Shown: one piece after another, positions 46,497 to 56,548 of the stretch
Layout of the letters: every line of letters starts with the position of its first letter
Position numbering within the stretch: position 1 is the first letter of the stretch
Assembly: GCA_029531795.1 (NCBI GenBank)
Contig: JAPEIS010000003.1
Coordinates: forward strand, 2,232,001 to 2,296,000
Origin: Sclerotinia nivalis
Taxonomy: Eukaryota > Ascomycota > Leotiomycetes > Helotiales > Sclerotiniaceae
Reading direction: 5' to 3'
DNA length: 64,000 nucleotides
The notes under the pieces: generated by a model
Database searches by the model: none
Told to the model about the DNA's origin: nothing
Seen by the model: the letters and a program-made list of their open reading frames with translations, nothing else
Position numbers and translations under genes: made by a program

Positions 46497-48635
46497 CTAA
46501 CTTCTATCCAAATCCGCCTTTCGGAAACCCGCCAAAACCTTCTGCCCCGTCCCTTTCTTCTGCGATAACAGCCCATCCCCTCTCCTCGCCACAGGCTCCG
46601 GATAAGTCGGCTGAGCTACCGTTGGATTTTCTTGTACAGGTTGTAGCGCTGCACTACCACTCCTACTCGATTTTTTGTTCTTGGAAGAGGCAGAGCCCGC
46701 TCTCTTCGGTGAATCCACATGCGTACTCGAACTCGAACTTCTTTCTTCCACCGGTAAGCTAGGCTGTCTATGATCCTCTCCCTTGCCCAACAACTTCTTC
46801 GGCAAACTCGGTACACTCTTCCAACTTTTCTTAATCTCCTCATTTTCCTCCCTTTCTTTTTCTTCTTCTCTCCTCTTTCGTATTTCCGGATCAATCTCCC
46901 CTCTTTCTTCTGCTTCTTTAAGTTTTTGCGTATTCATCGTTTCGATGGCTTCGGATGTAAGTTCTTGTTTCATCATCTTTTCAATCACTTCGTGTTTGCG
47001 TGTACGTTTGTCACCGATGGATATTAGTACTCCGCCCATGATGTTGCAAGTTATACTAAAGCATAGAATGACGGTCGTGAGAGCAAATGGTCGATGTTGG
47101 TAGGGGATTCCCCATGTACATGCTCCTAACGTGATTTGGAGGCAAGAATGTAAATCGAGTAAGATGACAACAGCGAAGAGCAGTTTGAGGGGAAATGCAT
47201 AATGAGTTTCTGTTTCGTGGGGTTTGTAGAAGGTGTGACTTTTGGAGAATTTTCGCTCGTGAAATTCGAGGATGCTTTGTTCTTCTGGAGATAAAACCGT
47301 ATATTCGTAATTTGGTTGTACTTCTGTTTGGTTGCGAGCCACCATCATGTCGGCATATTTCTTTGGTATACGTGGCGCAATTCTACGTGCGAAACTTTTC
47401 GGCATTCGACGGGCGCATAGACTCTCAATATCAACTTGAGGAGGTGGAGCGATATCTTCTTTGCGTTGTTCCGGGAGATCATTATGATCCCATAATTCCG
47501 GAAGGCCTAGCTTTTCACGGCGTTTCCAAGTTTTACGGTGGTAGTGTGCTATGTAGGCCATATGGTATGTATCAACTGCGCGGAATGGGGCTAAGCCATC
47601 ACCGATGATTGCGAAAAGAGCGACTAGGACGTTGTCGACAACGTTGACTATGTAGGCTTTTCGGGAACCTAGAGATATCCAACCAATGAGAAAGAGTACC
47701 CAGGCTGCACCAAATAGCGTAATTAAGGTTGCATAGACTGTGATAAACAGACCCAGAGCTGCGAGATTATCGTTAGTCAGAGAATTTAGGTCCCAGATCA
47801 CAGAGTTAACTTACGTCTGCGAACATACTGCCTAAAACCTTTCAATGAACGCTTAAATTTTGCTCGTCGGGAATGAAGCTGATGTCTAACACGATCATCC
47901 AGCTCGTCAACTTCGGCTGGTGCCCAACCAACAAGCCTTTCTCCATCAGGTAAAACGGCGTATTCTAGCTTCGGCGGCTTCCATGTATCATCATCCACTC
48001 GTTTTTCTAGACTTCGTAGATTCTTCAACTTTGTTTTGATCTTATCAATAGTGCGTACTTCTCCAGAGCCGTTTGAAAGTCTATATGTAGGCTGACGATT
48101 GACAATACGTCCCATTTGAGGTACGAAGAGAGAGTTCTGAACATTGGTAAGGGTAGAAAGCGTAGATATTTCTGGGTCTGCAATGGGTTAGTTTACTTGC
48201 TAAGCAATCAGTCTCATTACACATGCCTACAACGTCAAGCAAATCCACCATATCAGGATCATATTCATGCTCGTAAGACTCGTGCTGTGTAGAGTATTCC
48301 CCGCGACTGAAAAGTGACCGAAAGCGATTGGTAAATCCATTTCCTTGAGATGGAAGAGGCTGGGTTGCTGCCCCAGTGGCAGATTGTTCAGGCAGTCCTG
48401 CACGGCTATGCTGCGTACTTTCAGGAGGTGATGAGCCGGGATTTGATTTCTCTGAAAAGTCTCTCGTTGAGGGCGCCTTTCGTGACTCTGCATTCGATGA
48501 AGAGTCACGGTGAATTCTAATGGTAGGACGTTGGTGTGTGCCCAAAACCGACTTGACTTTCCTACCAACCGCTACTATTGGATTCTCCGTTGTCGATGAA
48601 GAGGGAGAGGATTGTGCCGAGCCTTGCTGAGCCAT
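46497..48635 (-). CDS. DUF2985-like integral membrane protein, 677 aa, three exons
   Basis: Exons are 48227-48635, 47815-48177 and 46497-47758. The first intron (48178-48226) only keeps the frame if it uses a GC donor (TAG|GCATGT) with acceptor TTGCAG; it has a strong AAACTAAC branch site. The N-terminal ~250 residues are polar. Membrane segments follow: LGLFITVYATLITLFGAAWV with LFLIGWI (about 260-286), then LLFAVVILLDLHSCLQITLG and a later ALTTVILCFSITCNIMGGVL. The segment NVVDNVLVALFAIIGDGLAP followed by an RAVDTYHM motif is what I associate with fungal DUF2985 proteins. The C-terminus is a long charged, partly coiled-coil tail. The molecular function is unknown. Confidence 0.82.
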
Positions 48636-50310
48636 CTTCTCAAACGTTAATTTTTGTTCCAAGAATGAAGAATTGGTGGAATTGTCAAAGATGCACGGGC
48701 TTGGAAAGTCCAAGATCAATAAGAGAAGCACAGTATCTACTCCAAGAGTAGAGAAACGGTCACTTATTCCAGTCAAAAGAGACATGCAATCGATTATAAA
48801 GAAGATTATAAGGGATCAATATCAGGGTCCTGTGTACATAAAGTGTGTTGCGCAGGGGTGCGTCCCTGTTTTGGGTCGACGATGTCATTTTGCAGATAAA
48901 TCTGCAGTGAATCTTGCGGTGCGACAACAACATCCTTGGGACGATCTGTTGGCGACCCCAAAAAGAAAACTTGGAACGGGATTCGTAAATGGCAGGGCTA
49001 CTTAGCTCTGATTGGCGGAAATCTACCAAAATGTGGAAGCGAAAAGCAGGTTTCCAGAGTTAAAATATGATGAGAAGAAAAAGCGAAATCCATAAATAAA
49101 TAAACGCCTAGGTAGGTACCTTAGGTATATTCATAGATATACACGAGTATAACAATTGAGATATAGTAAAGCAATTAATATATATCAAATTATTCGTATA
49201 CACTGTTATAAATAAGGAGGGAAAGTTTGAATCAAGGTGATTTGTAAGTCTATTGGCTTACTAATCGTGCGCATGCTCCAACTACCTAGTAGTAGGAAAC
49301 GACGACTCAAAGACAAGTACCTACTGCTTTTTACTCTGTCTCTTCCCGAATCAAAACATTCAACTACGTTCGATCAGCTGTATAATCCACTATGAAAACC
49401 ATCGAATCCATCGAATTTGAAACGGAAATGGAACACATAAATTCTTGGAACCTTGTTGCCGCGATGATCTGAATAATTAGATTAAACGAAAGGAATACTT
49501 TCAAATTAAACCTTATATTGATGGGAAAAAAGTCAAAGTACTTTTTCGAAAAATCCGCACCTATATAAATTCATTAAATAACAAATCTTTTTGACAGATC
49601 ATAGAGCTCCAAACTCTAATACACCCCACCACAACGCCAGCAAAGGAATGATTAGCAGTTTGACTTCAAATCTCTTTGTAGCCTCTACTAAAGACGATGT
49701 AACAAAGTTAAATAGTTCAATAGTGCCTAGTACAGCGCCATCACAATATCTCCTGACGCCTCCCACTAGGAATCCGGATTACTCGACGGATTGTGGTTGC
49801 CGAAAGAGCCCTAGATGCGCAACCCGATTTCGTTGACATGGTTGATATACAGCAGCGGATAGAATGTTTCTCTCCGTCATTTCGGATGCACCGAACAAGT
49901 TACGAGGCTACAAGCTCCCTCTTCCTCCGCGGAAAGGTGACGGTAATACCGGCATATTCACCCCCAGTTGTACACATAGACGTTACATCTCCCTAGATCC
50001 AGAAATCTAATTTCCCTTCTTCTTTTCTTAGCTCATAATTGACCTTTGGGGACATTAAGAAAAATACACCGGAGGATGATAGCGATGTTGATCATAGGAT
50101 TTGGATGACTGTTACCTTTTCGCGTTGATATTTTTGAAGAGAAATTCTGTATTGTTGCCCCTGTTTTCAACGTCTCTTAGTTCTCCTCAAAAATTGTATG
50201 TGCGCATGCGTGTGTGCTTGCGGGAGAGGATTTCTGCAGGGGAAAACACTTTATAAGGCTGCTTTTTAGCTTTTTAGCTTTTCAGCTTTTCAGCTTTTCA
50301 GCTTCGGATG
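48636..50310. other. Intergenic region
   Basis: This holds the promoter of the DUF2985-like gene and then AT-rich DNA leading into the repeat cluster. A degenerate AGCTTTT(C/T) tandem repeat lies at about 50265-50304. Two overlapping short frames at 49591-49996 show no domain or splice support. Confidence 0.5.
50265..50304. repeat. Short tandem repeat (TTTTCAGC units)
   Basis: About four to five imperfect units of 10 bp containing CTTTT(C/T)AG lie immediately left of the second MITE copy. Confidence 0.75.
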
Positions 50311-50312
50311 TA

Positions 50313-50431
50313 TTTGTGCTGCCAGAAAGTACAGAACCATCCACTTAAATATGGCCACGATTCCCCTTGTAGTTTACCATCTTGTAGCATGTGCTTAAAG
50401 TGGATGGTTCTATACTTTCCGGCCGCACGAG
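50313..50431. mobile_element. Palindromic MITE, copy 2 (TA target site)
   Basis: This 119-bp element shares its termini with the element at 536-634. The right end is ATACTTTCCGGCCGCACGAG; the left end, TTTGTGCTGCCAGAAAGTAC, is a diverged version mostly changed by C-to-T and G-to-A or T. TA flanks are at 50311-50312 and 50432-50433. The palindrome is longer than in copy 1, because AGAACCATCCACTT pairs with AAGTGGATGGTTCT. It is non-coding. It ends 86 bp from the TIR of the Fot1-like element, but the two TIRs are unrelated. Confidence 0.75.
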
Positions 50432-51099
50432 TAAGACTTACCAATTAAAGCAGGTCTTGCTCCCAAAGTCGTGGACGCAACCTATGATTACATAATCTTT
50501 TATCTGATAAAGCATTAACGTGGTTTATCATCGAGTGGCCCATATCATCGAGTGGACCACTTTTCCCTCAATTCATACCTTCAAATCTATATTATTCAAC
50601 AACAATTGAATCAATTGATTAAAACTATTAAGAATCTAACAATCTAGGATCTATTATATTGTTTTGACAAGTTCTTGAATTATGATCTGGTTTTCTATAC
50701 TTACTATAGTACCTATTAGAAGATGCTTCTCTATTAGGATTTCCCCCATTTTGATGTTCGTTGTATTGAATCTGAATATCAATCTTTTGCTGAGATAATA
50801 TATTTATAGCCTCTTATTCAATAAATACTTCTCCTTGATATAATTGAGTTTTTTTCGTATATCGATGTTTGTTTAATGCCTCATTTGCTTTCCGAAATAT
50901 ACAAATCTTTATATTTAAAAGTGTATTTTCATATGCTAATCTCTTTGTATTTTTAATTAAAGCTAATACAATTTCGAATATAAATGTAGAGGAGCTTGAT
51001 TGATGACAAGTTATTCGAGATTTTATTAAAGTTGATTGTGAAAAAGTTTCAGTTGGATTGTAAAAGATTTGAAAGATCTATAAGTCTAGATCGAAAGAA

Positions 51100-51312
51100 T
51101 GTCACGGGGTCCCCGTATATGGTATACGGAGACCGCTCGGGTTCCGACCCATAGGAGTCGGACCTCGGATAAGTGTAGGCTAGCCCCGGTCGGGGCTAGC
51201 GCTACACATAAATGTATTTAAGGAACCGTTCCTTCTATAGAAACGTAGCTCTTCGAGCTACGTCTTATTAATAAAAGTGATTCCTGTTGTCCTGTCTGTT
51301 GCTTCTGTGATA
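51100..51312 (+). mobile_element. 213-bp solo-LTR-like element, copy A
   Basis: It begins TGTCACGGGG and ends TCTGTGATA, flanked by a 5-bp direct repeat AAGAA (51095-51099 and 51313-51317). Removing the element and one AAGAA restores the transposase reading frame across the site, which proves it is an insertion. The size, 5-bp duplication and TG start fit a solo LTR of a retrotransposon. It is GC-rich and contains several internal hairpins, such as GCTAGCCCCGGTCGGGGCTAGC-type and ACGTAGCTCTTCGAGCTACG. A 6-bp terminal TGTCAC/GTGATA near-repeat makes a small DNA element a less likely alternative. Confidence 0.8.
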
Positions 51313-51717
51313 AAGAAGGGGGAATAGGTGTGTGAATTCGAATATCTAGTTTCGAAAATACAGCTTCAGAATCAAATGGTATTAAATCTATTCTTTGAAA
51401 TTCTGATTTCATATTCTGAATTGTAATTGATTCTTGATATATAGTTTTGAAAGCTATAAAGAATTCAATCTTTGAAATATGATTGATATATACCTTGATA
51501 AATCTATCAATTTGAGTATCATATGAACATTTCAGATTACCAAAATAGCCAACATCAAATGGTTGAGTTAAATGATTTAAATACAATAGTAATTTTAGAT
51601 ATATAATATTATTCTCTTTGTAGTATAATTGAAAAGCTATTGATTTATGGTTTTCATGTTCATCTAGTATCAACATTCGATATTTGCCCTTTCTTCGATT
51701 CAGAGTATGCTTATTAA

Positions 51718-51930
51718 TATCACAGAGGCAACAGACAGGACAACAGGAATCACTTTTATTAATAAGACGTAGCTCGAAGAGCTACGTTTCTATAGAAGGA
51801 ACGGTTCCTTAAATACATTTATGTGTAGCGCTAGCCCCGACCGGGGCTAGCCTACACTTATCCGAGGTCCGACTCCTATGGGTCGGAACCCGAGCGGTCT
51901 CCGTATACCATATACGGGGACCCCGTGACA
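51718..51930 (-). mobile_element. 213-bp solo-LTR-like element, copy B (inverted)
   Basis: This is the reverse complement of copy A with a single difference seen over 213 bp (GTTGCC versus GTTGCT near the 3' end). No target-site duplication is present: the flanks are ATTAA on the left and CCTAT on the right. The transposase segment that should lie at this junction (between the DETGF block and the KGKYR block) is missing, so the insertion is associated with a deletion or rearrangement. Confidence 0.8.
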
Positions 51931-53479
51931 CCTATCATAAAACCGGTTTCGTCGAAGTTGTAGAAATCGCAATCGAGAATACCATATTTTGTCCGCATAT
52001 TCGAAACTAGGCGAAACTACTCTTCGATAAGCTTAAGATCTTCGCAGAAAGCTTTTTGAAAATCATAAACACAACTAAAACGCATCTTTAATTCTATATA
52101 ACGCTTTACGAATCGATAAGCCCAAAGCTTTCCAACCTTCTTTGCCCTTTACAATTGAAAAATATAATTCGCTATATCTTCTACACCCTTAAACTTAGAT
52201 GAAAACCCTCTACTATCCATATCAAGTATATATTGAATAATCACTTCCTCTTCCAATTCTGTAATATTATAACAATTCGCTCGAGTTTCCATACGAGGCA
52301 CTAAACCATCCATTCTATATCAAAGAATCGTACAAGGGATATTATAGAGCTTAGCAGCCTTTCGAGTGCTTAGTTTTTTATCTTTATGAATAACTTCGAT
52401 AGCTAATAATATTCGAGCTTCTTAATTATTTGATTGCATAATAAATGATTGATAAATCGCGTATCGAAGTTGAAGGTGTGAATTGAGGGAAAAGTGGTCC
52501 ATTCGATGATATGGGCCACTCGATGATAAACCACGTTATAAATAGTTGTTTTAGTAGTTAGCTTTCCAATACTATTCCTTTTCCACTTAATGTAAGAATA
52601 CCGTCTTATCTCACTTAACTGAGCTTAAGCCTAAACCCATTTAAGTAGCAAATGACGCAACATCTAAAATTTTACGTTATGACAATTTTGACAGAAAATT
52701 GTCAGCCCCCGACAAACGTTAGAGGATTCGGGTTTCTCGGCTGTCTAGTCTAACGATACAAAACTTAAAACATCAAACGTGAGAATAAGACGTACCCAAC
52801 CTCTCATCGCCTGCTAGGAAGCGCTAAAAAGAAAAAGAAAATTGTGTTGCCCTTTGCAAAACGATGTTGGCTAAAAAATATGTAGTACACCAAATAGTAT
52901 TGCTCAGAGCTAGGCTTAGAGCTTCCCAATGACCCTTATTTGCGGGTTGGAATAGTCTCAATGTGATGACTCCCCCATAAGCTCCCTGCAGGACAGGCAT
53001 TTTTGCGCTCATCAGCAATTTTCTTCGAACATAGAACACCACTCAAGCAATCGTTTCTTCTTGACAGCTATCTCGCCGTCCTTGGGCGCAATGTACCGTG
53101 CCACGTACCCTGGGTGACCGAGTCGATCACTAACTACACCTTAATGCAAGTTAGAGGGGTATCAATCTTGCTGCTCAGGCAGGTATTGGGTGTATGTATA
53201 TTTTTTGCTTCCGGGAATACGGTTGTTGAGCGGAGTTCGGATGTAAATCTATACCTTTGAATTTTTTGGATCAAAGATGAAAAAGGTGTAATGAATTTAT
53301 CTATATATATATATATGGATGGATGTATGTATGGAATGTATTGTAATAGTGTTAAATATAATACGAGTGAATGAAAAAGTATTAGTGTGCAGAAATAATT
53401 GGTCCCGATGATACCGGATGGAAGTACACACACGTAGTATTCCGTAGGCATGCTGGAAACATGATGTATGGTATGTACG

Positions 53480-53510
53480 GAGTATGTATGTATGTATGTA
53501 TGTATGTATC
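53480..53510. repeat. TATG tetranucleotide microsatellite
   Basis: About seven uninterrupted GTAT units. Non-coding. Confidence 0.9.
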
Positions 53511-54043
53511 CACACTTCAAATTTAACGATTTCCTCACCACAAACGAGTCCGGCCCCTCGGTGCCGGAGGCTTTTTTCGACCAATAAGATTCATGTTCGT
53601 AGAACAGAATCATCTTTCCACCTCAATCTTCAACCATTAGTAATTCAACAATTTTATATTCTTTGAATATAAAAATTATATTGTTTAAAAGCCCTAGCTC
53701 TAATGATTATGTTAATGCCTTTTTATTTTAATTCACTATATTCTTTATTGATCTGTACTAATAAAAACGAATTTCATTTTTTGGTGGTTCGCGTACGTCC
53801 CTTTTTTTCGACCCACTTGATCATGTGATAGGTACTTTTGATTCGTGTTTTAAAATAGAAGAACTCACCGGCCACCACACACACACGCGCACACCACACA
53901 GACTTTTTGACTTTCTAACTCCAATCCAATGCAACGTTCTATACTCCGTAGAAGAACTTCACGGGCACACGGGCCAACTGAACGGTCTAGCCTATTTAAG
54001 TCACCGCTTTTGATGTATTCAGGGTTCTATCTATAAAGACTAA

Positions 54044-54065
54044 AGCCCCCGCCCGGCAGGGGGCT
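54044..54065. other. GC-rich hairpin
   Basis: The inverted repeat AGCCCCC...GGGGGCT with an 8-nt loop (GCCCGGCA) sits in AT-rich DNA. It resembles in style, but not in sequence, the hairpins inside the 213-bp LTR-like elements, so it may mark another decayed element. Confidence 0.5.
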
Positions 54066-54761
54066 ACTAGGACTCATCCTATTGGATTGCATACCAAACT
54101 CAACATCCCGAAATCATGGCCTACGCCTTATCTTCTGCTTGGTCGATCTTGTCATCAAATACATAAGAATTGTATTGTTTATCTTCCCCAATGGGCAACA
54201 TTGTTCCTCCTCTCTACTATCTCATTACAATGCAATTGGCTGACGATGTTGCGAAGACGACACAACCTCCTCTTTATTGAACGCACATCCATATCATATA
54301 TGACGGTACCTGACTTTCACATGTTCTCATTTACAAAAGTAGATAGAATCCCACCCACCACCACGAACGTGTTTCCATTCTAGAAACATTTTTGTAAATC
54401 CCTTTTTCTTTTGTAAAAGGTAGGCGGACTCGCCCTGGCGCCACACATATCGTAGATGCAATGTCATTACTAGGGTTTCAAGTAAATAAAATTATCTGCA
54501 CATGATGAGTGTGCCTGCGAAGTTCTAGAACTCGAAACCTCATAATCTCCCTAATTTCCGTCCTGTTTTCGAAACCTACATTCTGACTCTCTCGGTGGCC
54601 GTTCATTCAGGAATATTTGACATTCAGATATATAAAGACAATCCCCCTCCCAATGCTTCGGTTAAACGCCCCACATAAAAGTCAACGTTCGAATACAAGA
54701 TAATACATTCTAGTCTCACTACGAACACTATATCCCGCACTAAATCATATCGTTTGCTATC

Positions 54762-55246
54762 ATGCGTTAGTACAACCTCCTACCTTCCATACATCAATAT
54801 CAGAATTCTCATCGATCTTAAACTGACCATTTTCAGTGCCCACCGACGACCTTATCGCCATCTGCTTCGGCCTGAGTAGCATCTTCCTCGCTATTCTTTC
54901 CATCTTTATCATGTGCAAACAACAAATCGCCCCAGGTACACCAGAAGCCATTCGAACATCTCAAAGTCACAGACAATTAACTAACCACACTCTAGAGCCC
55001 GATCTGGAACAAGGACGGCAACTTACGAACCTACCTCCTAATCGTTCATCTTCACTCATAGCATCCCGCAATACCCCTAGCCGGACTTCAATCCTGTCGC
55101 AAAATGGAACTGAAATTGACGACGATTCGGCTTCACTCAGAGCTACACCCCAACGTTCAGCAAAACGTTACCAAGTCTTCGCCATGCTTGTTCCGGCTAT
55201 GATATTTGGCGCATTATCTTCTTCGGATGTACCGATCCTGGTCTAA
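54762..55246 (+). CDS. Small single-pass membrane protein, 137 aa (tentative)
   Basis: Most of the protein is encoded at 54837-55246. There is no internal ATG at its front, but a 4-nt first exon (ATGC, 54762-54765) joins in phase through a GTTAGT donor and a CTGAC-branch, TTTCAG acceptor intron of 71 nt. The result begins MLPTDDLIAICFGLSSIFLAILSI, with one hydrophobic segment at about residues 8-28. A polar Ser/Thr/Asn-rich tail follows, then a second weak hydrophobic stretch (FAMLVPAMIFGALS). No family is recognised. The start exon is inferred, and the gene would be refuted by transcript data showing no intron. Confidence 0.45.
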
Positions 55247-56548
55247 TAGGCCAGCAAGCAAGCATCTAACAAGACTATCGTAAATGGATGCAACGCCATG
55301 GGAGGAGCGGATCTCATAGATGGAGATGGGGGTATATATCGCGGCATGGAAGGTTGTTAATTTTTTGCACGGAAGGCATAATACATTATACCACGGAATG
55401 ATCATGAGACGGACTAGCTGTTGCAGGCCAAAGAGAGATGCGTTTCGCGAAATGGGAATGGGATGGTTTTAATGTTATCAGTGGATATTATTGGTATCCT
55501 CTGGTGATACTATTCGCATAGTACTATTATAGTATTTGTATTTATTGATTCTTGATTGCTACACTATGAAATGAGGGGGCTATCTATATTGAAGGGGAAG
55601 GGGCTAGAGCTCGCTAGTGGTACGGCTCCCTATGTGAGGCTAGTCACATGATATGCCGACAGATATGAAGGTGTGCATCGTGCTATGAAATGGAGGACAT
55701 GTTCGACAGGAGAGAAATGTTTTCTTATACCACGGCGTGGATGTTTTAAATGGGATTACTTACCACTCACCAAACATGTCCTAACACTCACCAGAGCTCA
55801 AAATCTAACAGTATTTTCTAGGCAGAATACTATTTGAGCGGTGGTCGAGCGATTTTCATTTCATCAATTTATCTGTATATTTATTTTAAAAAAAATAGAT
55901 AGGAGTTTTTTATGTTGATAGATATATTTTAGACAATTGAGGAGTTGTTCTAGACTTATGACGTCTGTCTATACCTCGCGCATGAGCCAGCAAGAACTAA
56001 ATTTCTGTAGTATTATACGCACAGGTATCATTGTGGGGCTTTGGTTGTACTAACTTCCCGCCCCTGAAAGCGTTCAATCTTTTTTTATTTTGGCAGGGTT
56101 GATAGGTCGGATACTAAGATAATGTTCTAATAATTTCCCAAACAGAGAGCATTTAGATAAGTCTAAGAATCTGAAGGGCCATTTGAATGTCAATTCTGCA
56201 TTGGAATATGGGGTCGAAGTACATGACTTATGATTTTGGCGTATGATCATTTTGTTAATTTTGGTTCAACTAATTGATTGACGGCGTAGTGTATTGATCT
56301 GGAATCATTGGTTTTAGAGTAATGCACAACGAACTTGTATTGCGGGAGGAAGTATATTTATCTTCGCACGTGGCAAAATGATGTTAGGAGATCTACTCCG
56401 CAAACGTTCATCCATCTGAGGGACAGAGTAAGAATTTATATTTACATACAACGAACTAACTTAGTGTCCTTAAGCGTAACATTCTGAAAGACAAGGCGGC
56501 ACAAAAGTGACCTCCCATTGATTTCAATCACGAAACTTCAACCACCAT
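55247..56548. other. Convergent intergenic region
   Basis: 1.3 kb of AT-rich DNA between the small membrane protein gene and the endoglucanase gene. No supported gene or repeat. Confidence 0.5.

Larger units (their letters stand above)
50628..52439 (-). pseudogene. Fot1/pogo transposase relic
   Basis: Reading on the minus strand from 52439, an N-terminal helix-turn-helix and CENP-B-like region is recognisable (ARILLAIEVIHKDKKLSTRK, then MDSRGFSSKFKGVEDIANYI). It is followed by the first catalytic block FYNFDETGFMIG, which stops at the right LTR-like insertion. The second block, KGKYRMLILDEHENHKS, and NHLTQPFDVGYFGNLK lie between the two insertions. The Leu/Lys-rich C-terminus continues past the left insertion and ends at 50628. 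At least five in-frame stops are seen; all fit C-to-T changes of CAA, CAG or CGA codons on the coding strand, as expected from repeat-induced point mutation. The stretch between the two catalytic blocks is missing. Confidence 0.88.
50518..52536 (-). mobile_element. Fot1/pogo-type DNA transposon, degenerate, carrying two nested LTR-like insertions
   Basis: Terminal inverted repeats of about 67 bp (50518-50584 and 52470-52536) start ACGTGGTTTATCATCGAGTG and differ at two positions. TA dinucleotides flank both ends (50516-50517 and 52537-52538). Each TIR contains the direct repeat ATCATCGAGTGG twice, as expected for transposase binding sites. The interior is a minus-strand transposase relic (50628-52439). 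The element is interrupted at 51100-51312 and 51718-51930 by two copies of a 213-bp GC-rich element. Subtracting these leaves about 1.59 kb, shorter than the roughly 1.9 kb I expect for Fot1-like elements, in line with a central deletion. Confidence 0.9.
52537..54761. other. Gene-poor AT-rich region with microsatellites
   Basis: About 2.2 kb without a supported gene. It contains TA and TATG microsatellites (about 53301-53335 and 53480-53510), an ACACACGCGCAC tract near 53876-53895, and a strong isolated GC hairpin at 54044-54065. The open frames here are produced by the simple repeats. Confidence 0.55.

Noticed and set aside
49591..49996. Two overlapping plus-strand frames (81 and 67 residues)
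   Set aside because: They have low-complexity content, no domain, no signal peptide and no splice arrangement that joins them convincingly.
51134..51146. tRNA B-box-like sequence in the 213-bp elements, suggesting a SINE
   Set aside because: No A box or tRNA fold was found, and the 5-bp duplication and TG terminus fit an LTR better.
51218..51676. A 152-residue minus-strand frame that looks like an independent gene
   Set aside because: Its first part is the second catalytic block of the Fot1 transposase, and its end reads into the LTR-like insertion. It is a fragment, not a gene.
53134..53613. A 159-residue minus-strand frame rich in Ile, Tyr, His and Thr
   Set aside because: It is produced largely by TATG and TA microsatellites.
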